Of a stretch of DNA of 64,000 nucleotides, positions 58,280 to 64,000 are shown one piece after another (positions within the stretch are counted from its first letter, which is position 1; every line of letters starts with the position of its first letter). A model generated the notes under the pieces. That model was not told where the DNA came from and did no database searches. It worked only from the letters and a program-made list of their open reading frames with translations. The position numbers and the translations under genes are program-made. This DNA is from Pectinatus brassicae (GTDB taxonomy: Bacteria; Bacillota; Negativicutes; Selenomonadales; Selenomonadaceae), in NCBI RefSeq assembly GCF_014201835.1, contig NZ_JACHFH010000009.1, forward strand, positions 1 through 64,000, read 5' to 3'.

Positions 58280-58331
58280 ATCCCATTTCTACAATATACG
58301 ATTTCAATTTATATAGAAAGGAACTTTCACT

Positions 58332-58805
58332 ATGGGAAAAAACAACAGCAGTATAAAAATTGTCTGCGAAAACCGTAAAGCCCGCCATGATTTTTTTATT
58401 CATGAAACGTTTGAAGCTGGTATTGCTTTGGTCGGCACCGAAGTAAAATCACTGCGTGCCGGCAAAGCCAATTTAAAAGACAGCTTTGCTTTAATAAAAA
58501 ATAATGAAGCCTACCTTGAAAATTTCCATATCAGTCCTTATGAACATGGCAATATTTTCAATCATGATCCTTTACGCCGCAGAAAGCTTTTAATGCATAA
58601 AGCTGAAATAATCCGCCTATTCAGTAAAACTCAGGAAAAGGGGCTCACGCTTGTTCCTCTTAAAATATATTTTTCCAAAGGCAAAGCCAAAGTAGAATTA
58701 GCACTGGCTTCCGGTAAGAAAAATTATGATAAGCGCCAGGTTTTGGCTGAAAAAACGGCTAAACGTGAAGTAGAACGAGCCCTGCGTGAACGGCAAAAAT
58801 ATTAA
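58332..58805 (+). CDS. smpB: SsrA-binding protein SmpB
   Basis: Binds tmRNA and delivers it to stalled ribosomes. Motifs [36 protein letters not shown] (near 18-55) and the basic C-terminal tail [21 protein letters not shown] are diagnostic. Last gene of the secG-rnr cluster. The ssrA gene itself is not in this window. Confidence 0.97.
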   Translation: MGKNNSSIKIVCENRKARHDFFIHETFEAGIALVGTEVKSLRAGKANLKDSFALIKNNEAYLENFHISPYEHGNIFNHDPLRRRKLLMHKAEIIRLFSKTQEKGLTLVPLKIYFSKGKAKVELALASGKKNYDKRQVLAEKTAKREVERALRERQKY

Positions 58806-58845
58806 AAAATGGTGCAGCAATTAAAAATTGCTGCACCATTTTTTT
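58804..58845. terminator. Bidirectional terminator between smpB and the ABC permease
   Basis: 19-bp palindromic stem around ATGGTGCAGCAATT/AATTGCTGCACCAT with T-runs on both sides; overlaps the smpB stop. Confidence 0.93.
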
Positions 58846-59491
58846 AAAAACTTTTAGCGGCAAGACGACGATGTTCCCAACGGGCTAACAGCGATAAAGC
58901 ATAATTGATTACAAAATAAATTAAAGCTACACACCCCATAATAACAAATAAATGCACTGTATCACTATAGCGTCCGATTAATATCATACCTCGTCCCGTA
59001 AGTTCCTCCGTACCAACAGCCCAAACAAACGATGAATCTTTAATTACCGTTGTAAACTGTGAAACCATCGGCGGGATAATATTACGATAGGCCTGCGGCA
59101 AAATTATATGATAAACAATCTGCCATCTGTTAAGTCCCTGTGACAAAGCCGCTTCAAACTGTCCCTTAGACACTGAATTTATACCGCCACGAACAATTTC
59201 AGCCATAATCGCACCAGTAAACACGGACATTGCCAATATTCCTGACATTGTTGGCGGTAATGGTGTCATAAAACGTGCAATAAGGACACATAGTAAACAA
59301 GGAATATTGCGTACAATATCAACATATAGTCCACCGATATGACCAATAATAGGAAGTTGCAGATATCTGGCTACTCCAATAAGCGTGCCTAAAATAACAC
59401 TAAATATTATAGAAAAAAAACCTATCTCCAGTGTAACTTTAAAGCCGCCCATTAAAAATAAAAAATTATTCATTTGAAATAAGTCTGACAA
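58844..59491 (-). CDS. Polar amino acid ABC transporter permease (second)
   Basis: His/Glu/Gln/Arg-type (HisMQ) permease with about five segments and the EAA-like motif EAALSQGLNRWQIVYHIILPQAYRNIIPP. 4 bases from the other permease. Ends the operon, whose stop overlaps the shared terminator. Confidence 0.92.
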   Translation of the reverse strand: MSDLFQMNNFLFLMGGFKVTLEIGFFSIIFSVILGTLIGVARYLQLPIIGHIGGLYVDIVRNIPCLLCVLIARFMTPLPPTMSGILAMSVFTGAIMAEIVRGGINSVSKGQFEAALSQGLNRWQIVYHIILPQAYRNIIPPMVSQFTTVIKDSSFVWAVGTEELTGRGMILIGRYSDTVHLFVIMGCVALIYFVINYALSLLARWEHRRLAAKSF

Positions 59492-59495
59492 TAGC

Positions 59496-60167
59496 TTACA
59501 CCCCGGCTTTCTTTTCTAATTTATTTATATATTTACTAAGAGCAAAACAAATTATCCAATAACAGCAGCCCGATACAAAATAAGCTGGTCCATAATACAT
59601 ATTGCTGCCTGACCATGAATCAGCCTGATACATTAGATCTCCACCGGCAATCATTGCCAATACGGAGGTGTTTTTTACCAAATTTATAGTCTGATTGGCC
59701 ATCGCCGGCAGCATTACTTTCTTGGCCTGCGGCAATACTATATACCACATTGCCTGCCAATAGCTAAAGCCCTGGGAAACAGCAGCTTCCAGCTGTCCTT
59801 TCGGCACAGCCATAATGCCGCCTCTTACCACTTCAGCCATATAGGCTCCAGTATAAAGGCCAACACCCAAAATCCCAATTAATAATACCGGCAGCATTAT
59901 ATGTAAATGCGGCAAAGCATTATAAATAAAGATTACCTGAATTACCAAAGGAGTATTTTGAAAAAACTCCACATAGATACGATTTATTACCCGAATAATT
60001 TTATTGGGAAAAACACCGGCGATACCAAAAATTATCCCTAATAATATCGATAAAACAAGTGCACCGATTGTTACTTCCAGCGTTGTTATAAGCCCACCGA
60101 TAAATATATCACGTGCATCAAACAACGCCTGCCACTTGTACAGTGCAAAAGGATTATTTACATCCAT
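59496..60167 (-). CDS. Polar amino acid ABC transporter permease (first)
   Basis: HisMQ-type permease, EAA motif EAAVSQGFSYWQAMWYIVLPQAKKVMLPA, five hydrophobic segments. Start overlaps the last base of the binding protein stop (60167 shared), so translationally coupled. Forms the membrane channel with its neighbour. Confidence 0.92.
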   Translation of the reverse strand: MDVNNPFALYKWQALFDARDIFIGGLITTLEVTIGALVLSILLGIIFGIAGVFPNKIIRVINRIYVEFFQNTPLVIQVIFIYNALPHLHIMLPVLLIGILGVGLYTGAYMAEVVRGGIMAVPKGQLEAAVSQGFSYWQAMWYIVLPQAKKVMLPAMANQTINLVKNTSVLAMIAGGDLMYQADSWSGSNMYYGPAYFVSGCCYWIICFALSKYINKLEKKAGV

Positions 60168-60982
60168 TATTTATTTAACTTCCATTTTGCTAAAAGTTTA
60201 TCCATTTCGCCGGATTGTTTCATTTCTTTAAAGGTTTCATTAATAACTTTTGCTAATGCTTCATTGCCTTTTTTAGTAGCTGCACCATATTCCTGCGGTG
60301 AGAATTTATCAGCAAGAATCATTGTTTGATCATCAACATACCCTGCTAAATTGGAAGTATCCATAGCATATGCTGCTGCACGGCCAGCCATTAAAGCAGC
60401 CTTACATTCTGGATAGGTTGGGAACTCAGCAAATTTTACACTTACACCCGCTTTTTTCGCTGCTTCTTCAACGGCTTTTTTGGTAGTAGCGCCTTGGGGA
60501 ACTGCAATTGTCTTACCATCAAGATCTTTTATCGATGTAATATTATCTGATTTTTTTACTAAAAGACCTACTGGATCAGTATAATACGGATCACTGAAAT
60601 CATATTGTTTTTTGCGTTCCGGATTAATTGTATACGTTGCAATTACAGTATCAAGTTCACCACTATCGAGCAACGGTCCACGTGTTTTAGCCACAACTGG
60701 CGTAAATTCTACTTTTGATGGATCATTAAAGATTTTTTTAGCTACGGCATGTGCCAAATCGATTTCAAAACCTTCTATTTTACCTGTATCAGGATTTTTG
60801 TAACCAAATAAAGGTACATCAACCTTACAGCCAACCTTTAACGTCCCACGATCTTTAATTGTTTTCATAATATCATTGGAACCGGCTGTCTTTGATTCAC
60901 TGCCGCAGCCTGCCGCTACTAAAGAAAATGCCGTAACTGCTGTTAGTGCCAAGGTCATTAATTTTTTTCTTGATAAAAACAT
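60167..60982 (-). CDS. Amino acid ABC transporter substrate-binding lipoprotein
   Basis: SBP family 3. Lipobox LVAAGC with C26; core strands LKVGCKVDVPLFGYKNPDTGKIEGFEIDLAHAVAKK, FTPVVAKTRGPLLDSGELDTVIATYTI and PYYTDPVGLLVKKSDN. Start ATG 60982 (MFLSRKK) with TAGGAGG before; longer ORF start less likely. Likely an acidic or polar amino acid substrate (glutamine/glutamate), not determinable from sequence. Confidence 0.92.
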   Translation of the reverse strand: MFLSRKKLMTLALTAVTAFSLVAAGCGSESKTAGSNDIMKTIKDRGTLKVGCKVDVPLFGYKNPDTGKIEGFEIDLAHAVAKKIFNDPSKVEFTPVVAKTRGPLLDSGELDTVIATYTINPERKKQYDFSDPYYTDPVGLLVKKSDNITSIKDLDGKTIAVPQGATTKKAVEEAAKKAGVSVKFAEFPTYPECKAALMAGRAAAYAMDTSNLAGYVDDQTMILADKFSPQEYGAATKKGNEALAKVINETFKEMKQSGEMDKLLAKWKLNK

Positions 60983-61073
60983 AATTATACCTCCTAATTT
61001 ATGAAACATTATAATAATAAAATATCTTCCTAAATAAATTGCTAAATATATTAAACCAGTAAAATTTATATAA

Positions 61074-61796
61074 TTACAAAATCTTGCTTAAAAATTGCTG
61101 CGCTCGTTCATTTTGCGGATTATCAAAAAAAGCTTCGGGCGTAGCCGTTTCCAAAATTTGTCCATCGGCCATAAATATGACATGATCTGCAACCTCACGG
61201 GCAAATCCCATTTCATGTGTCACACACACCATTGTAATGCCGCTATGCGCAAGATCCACCATTACATCCAGAACCTCTTTTATCATTTCAGGGTCAAGTG
61301 CCGAAGTAGGTTCATCAAAAAGCATTATTTTAGGATGCATATTAAGCGCACGCGCAATGGCTACACGCTGCTGCTGTCCACCAGACAATTGTGCTGGATA
61401 GGCATCAGCCTTATCTTTCAAGCCTACACGCTCCAAAAATTCCAAACCAGTCTGACATGCCTCTTCCTTACTTTTTCCTTGCACTAATATTGGGGCTATT
61501 GTTAAATTTTCCAAAACAGTTTTATGCGGATATAAATTAAACTGCTGAAATACCATAGCAGCTTCCTGTCGTATCTGCTTTAGCTGTGCTTTTGATTTCA
61601 TCAAATTTATGCCATCAACAATTACATCTCCGCTATCAGGTCTTTCCAGCTGATTAATGCAGCGTATCATTGTGCTTTTACCTGAACCACTAGGGCCAAT
61701 CACTACAACTTTTTCACCTTGCTTTACATGTAGATTTATATCTTTTAAAACATGATTATCACCAAAATATTTATTAATCCCCTGTAGTTTTATCAT
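61074..61796 (-). CDS. glnQ: Amino acid ABC transporter ATP-binding protein
   Basis: Walker [10 protein letters not shown] (about 35), Q-loop [16 protein letters not shown], signature LSGGQQQR, Walker [17 protein letters not shown]-loop CVTHEMGF. 240 aa. First gene of the four-gene operon on the minus strand (ATPase, binding protein, two permeases). The promoter leader contains a terminator, described separately. The symbol is by similarity to the glutamine system. Confidence 0.92.
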   Translation of the reverse strand: MIKLQGINKYFGDNHVLKDINLHVKQGEKVVVIGPSGSGKSTMIRCINQLERPDSGDVIVDGINLMKSKAQLKQIRQEAAMVFQQFNLYPHKTVLENLTIAPILVQGKSKEEACQTGLEFLERVGLKDKADAYPAQLSGGQQQRVAIARALNMHPKIMLFDEPTSALDPEMIKEVLDVMVDLAHSGITMVCVTHEMGFAREVADHVIFMADGQILETATPEAFFDNPQNERAQQFLSKIL

Positions 61797-61828
61797 TAAA
61801 ACAACCCCTCCTTCCTAAAAAAATGTAT

Positions 61829-61918
61829 AAAAAAAACGCCCAGACCTATTTTCCCTTAGATCAAAGCGCCATTGCTTAAGTATATTTTTAGTATAAATCA
61901 TTAAATAAATTTTGTCAA
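61829..61918 (-). promoter_or_regulatory. Promoter and leader terminator of the amino acid ABC operon
   Basis: Minus strand: TTGACA (61913-61918), 17 bp, TATACT (61890-61895). About 15 nt past the expected TSS a 12-bp stem (61837-61868, one mismatch) is followed by TTTTTTTT (61829-61836), about 32 bases before the glnQ start. No gene lies upstream on this strand to terminate, so transcription must pass an attenuator. No known riboswitch was recognised. The rest of the gap up to the tRNA-Cys holds only that tRNA's terminator. Confidence 0.65.
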
Positions 61919-62090
61919 TAAATTCATTTATATTATATTTATTAATTTTTTGAAACAAAAATCCATGTTTTTTATGTATTTATACCAAATCCAGCTTATT
62001 TATTATTGTTTAACTGTTTCATGTAATATAGCATTAATTGCAATTATTCTTTCAATTATATTTAAATACCATCTCTCTATATTCCATATA

Positions 62091-62120
62091 ACAAAAAAAG
62101 AGAAGAAACATCTTCCCTTT
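62091..62120 (-). terminator. Terminator of tRNA-Cys
   Basis: Minus strand: AAAGGGAAGA/TCTTCTCTTT (one wobble), loop TGTT, then TTTTTT. Confidence 0.75.
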
Positions 62121-62143
62121 TATAAAAAAATTTATATTCTTAT

Positions 62144-62218
<75 letters not shown>

Positions 62219-62235
62219 GCTTGCGAACATTTAAT

Positions 62236-62264
62236 ATTATATATATTTTTCCAGATATTGTCAA
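62236..62264 (-). promoter_or_regulatory. Consensus promoter of tRNA-Cys
   Basis: Minus strand: TTGACA (62259-62264), 17 bp, TATAAT (62236-62241); both perfect. From here to the next plus-strand gene nothing else is recognised. Confidence 0.9.
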
Positions 62265-62449
62265 CAGCTTTTTTATTTTATTTTTAAAACATTATTCATA
62301 TTACTATTTTCAAGTAAATATACTAAATCATATACTATAATTATTATCTTTGCAGAAATAACTCTAAGTAGTATATATAGTAATTGACGTTATTTATTAT
62401 AGTAGGTATACTTAGCTATATAAATATATTTTTTCAAGGAGGATTTCTT

Positions 62450-63022
62450 TTGAAACACACATTTAAATCATTATTTATAGCTTTTTGCCTGCTCCTTATG
62501 GGCACAGCCGCAGCTTTTGCTGCTCCGGTAGAAAAAACCGTTATAATGGATGATTCCTTTGATTTATCTTCTATCCATACTATCGCTATTGCCATGCCTA
62601 ATTATATTGAAAATGAAAAAAGCCCTAAATTAGATGAAGTAATAAAGGCTTTAGCTCAATCTGGTTTTGATTCCCGCAGCGTCAAACATTTGACTATTAT
62701 ACCATATTCCGTTATCGCCAAAAACATTCAAGCTGAAACCGGCAAGGATTTACAAACACTTGATAAAAACGAAGCAAAATCATTATTTACTGCACAGGTA
62801 AAAAAATATGCCGATGCTTATCTAGTCCTAACTGCTGCTAAGGACAGCCGTGTTGTCATGTTTTACGATTTATACTCTGCCAAAGACAATAAATATCTTT
62901 ATTCCTATGAAGTAATCGGCGGCGGACAAGGTGACAATAATTTACGTTCCTATACTACTTTTAACGATATGTTCTACGATGCTTTTGCCCAATCAGTTAA
63001 AGATCAGAAAAAAACTAAATAA
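62450..63022 (+). CDS. Small exported protein of unknown function
   Basis: 190 aa starting TTG 62450 (MKHTFKSLFIAFCLLLMGTAAAFAAPVEK): Sec signal peptide with A-F-A cut. RBS AAGGAGGATTTCTT is close. The mature part (IHTIAIAMPNYIEN, VKHLTIIPYSVIAKNIQ, YADAYLVLTAAKDSRVVMFYDLYS) alternates beta strands and helices in a way seen in envelope proteins that resemble DUF4136/LpoB, but no clear family is recognised. The longer ORF start at 62384 would hide the signal peptide. Single gene with its own terminator. Confidence 0.7.
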   Translation: MKHTFKSLFIAFCLLLMGTAAAFAAPVEKTVIMDDSFDLSSIHTIAIAMPNYIENEKSPKLDEVIKALAQSGFDSRSVKHLTIIPYSVIAKNIQAETGKDLQTLDKNEAKSLFTAQVKKYADAYLVLTAAKDSRVVMFYDLYSAKDNKYLYSYEVIGGGQGDNNLRSYTTFNDMFYDAFAQSVKDQKKTK

Positions 63023-63028
63023 TTTATT

Positions 63029-63065
63029 AAGGTGAGATGATAGTAAAATATCAGATCACCTTTTT
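63029..63065 (+). terminator. Terminator of the exported-protein gene
   Basis: AAGGTGA/TCACCTT stem with an inner ATGATA/TATCA pairing, then TTTTTC. Confidence 0.85.
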
Positions 63066-63141
63066 CTATATTTGGCATTTAATGAAATTTTATACATCCT
63101 TTGCTAGTCCTATATATTTTTAACTTTTTTGAAAAATATAT

Positions 63142-63170
63142 TGCATTTTTATGCATAATAGATGTATAAT
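63142..63170 (+). promoter_or_regulatory. argC promoter with possible ArgR operator
   Basis: TATAAT (63165-63170) with TTGCAT (63141-63146) 18 bp upstream. TGCATTTTTATGCA (63142-63155) is an inverted repeat covering the -35 and close to the ArgR consensus TGAATTTTTATTCA (two changes, symmetric). Confidence 0.5.
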
Positions 63171-63198
63171 TATAACACAGCAAAAGGAGGTACTCATT

Positions 63199-64000
63199 AT
63201 GAATATCAGCATCATAGGTGCTACCGGCTATGCCGGCGCAGAATTATTGCGGTTACTATATACTCATCCCCGAGCCAATATAATTCATTTAACTTCAGAA
63301 AGCAGTACTGGTAAAAAAATCTCCGCTATCTATCCTTATTTACGGGAACGATGTGATTTAACGCTTACCAGTCTTGATAATATAGAACAAATAGCCAAGG
63401 ACAGCGATTTTATTTTTATTTGTCTGCCACATGGCCATGCTATGAAAGTAGGGCAATTATTAGAAAGTAAGAATATACGCATTATTGATTTAGGTGCTGA
63501 TTATCGCTTTAATGATATCTCTACTTACGAGCAATGGTATAAAGTAAAACATCTCCATACTGCAGCTTCACGTGTATATGGTTTGGCTGAACTGCACCGT
63601 GAAGAAATAAAATCTGCCCGAATAATCGGTAATGCCGGCTGTTATACTACTGCCAGTATTTTAGCTCTGGCACCCTTAGTAAAAAATCACTTAATTGATG
63701 CCAAAAGTATTATAATAGATGCTGCCTCCGGCGTATCAGGTGCCGGTCGTTCAGCTAAACAAGCTAATTTATTGCCGGAGTTATATGATAGTTTTAAAGC
63801 TTATGCTGTCGCCAATCACCGTCATACACCGGAAATTGAGCAGGAACTTTCTATACTAAACGGTGAAAATATTATTTTAAACTTTACACCACATCTTGTT
63901 CCTATGGCTCGCGGCATTTTAAGCACCTGTTATGCCAATATCTCCCCTGCTGTTGATGATAAAACGATCAATGAGGCTTTTGCCAAAATGTATGGGCAGG
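63199..64000 (+). CDS. argC: N-acetyl-gamma-glutamyl-phosphate reductase (partial, runs off the right edge)
   Basis: Third step of arginine biosynthesis. ATG 63199 follows AAAGGAGG. MNISIIGATGYAGAELLRLL is the NADP-binding N-terminus; catalytic C in NAGCYTTAS; PHLVPMARGILST near the end. 267 codons are present; the family is about 345 aa, so about 80 are missing. Further arg genes probably follow beyond the window. Confidence 0.96.
   Translation, partial: MNISIIGATGYAGAELLRLLYTHPRANIIHLTSESSTGKKISAIYPYLRERCDLTLTSLDNIEQIAKDSDFIFICLPHGHAMKVGQLLESKNIRIIDLGADYRFNDISTYEQWYKVKHLHTAASRVYGLAELHREEIKSARIIGNAGCYTTASILALAPLVKNHLIDAKSIIIDAASGVSGAGRSAKQANLLPELYDSFKAYAVANHRHTPEIEQELSILNGENIILNFTPHLVPMARGILSTCYANISPAVDDKTINEAFAKMYGQ

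Noticed and set aside
63147-63201. Transposon insertion near the right edge
   Set aside because: The sequence reads into a normal argC start with promoter and ribosome binding site; no inverted repeats or transposase.

Overview
The window looks like the chromosome of a low-GC member of the Negativicutes (Firmicutes with an outer membrane; a Selenomonadales genus such as Megamonas or Pectinatus is my guess). Reasons: Firmicutes-type gene orders (rpoE-pyrG, argS-DUF1934, secG-esterase-rnr-smpB, clpP-clpX-lon-engB), csaB beside a DUF5693 protein, a siroheme decarboxylase pair, an Amt-PII fusion and the carboxynorspermidine route to polyamines. Genus assignment is an inference; no rRNA is present.

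Region 1 (1-6741) is the right end of an integrated conjugative or mobilizable element. It holds the tail of a type IV coupling protein, a MOBF (TrwC-like) relaxase-helicase, a 131-bp imperfect inverted repeat, a tyrosine integrase, and a very AT-rich cargo gene encoding a 691-aa protein with a C-terminal PD-(D/E)XK nuclease. It ends at the 3' end of a tRNA-Lys gene, next to a perfect 12-bp tandem repeat that resembles an integrase arm site. The cargo gene is the best candidate for an undescribed (defence-like) system.

Region 2 (6825-31269) is mostly core chromosome on the minus strand: csaB/DUF5693/DUF2993/prfB (with a programmed +1 frameshift), secA, a small DnaA-domain-I-like protein, ahbA/ahbB, engB, lon, a candidate structured RNA, clpX, clpP and tig, then four tRNA-Gly genes. 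A CorC-like protein, a MocR regulator with a divergent LysE exporter, pyrG, rpoE, argS and DUF1934 follow.

Region 3 (31440-47140) carries a DUF2156 protein that appears to start at ATC, a tRNA array (one CAT tRNA and three tRNA-Asn), the amt-PII gene with a terminator in its leader, putP, an ArsB/NhaD transporter, glnS, an HD protein, the fructose operon fruR-fruK-fruA, a TetR regulator and a zinc-ribbon membrane protein.

Region 4 (47269-52139) has a LexA-like repressor divergent from an unlisted 48-codon gene, several proteins of unknown function, and nspC/carboxynorspermidine dehydrogenase. Region 5 (52230-64000) has two DUF445 proteins, secG-est-rnr-smpB, a polar amino acid ABC transporter behind a leader terminator, tRNA-Cys, a small exported protein and the start of argC under a possible ArgR operator.

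Many promoters and terminators match consensus closely. Several start codons were moved to sites with a proper ribosome binding site (secA, clpX, tig, pyrG, fruK, putP and others).
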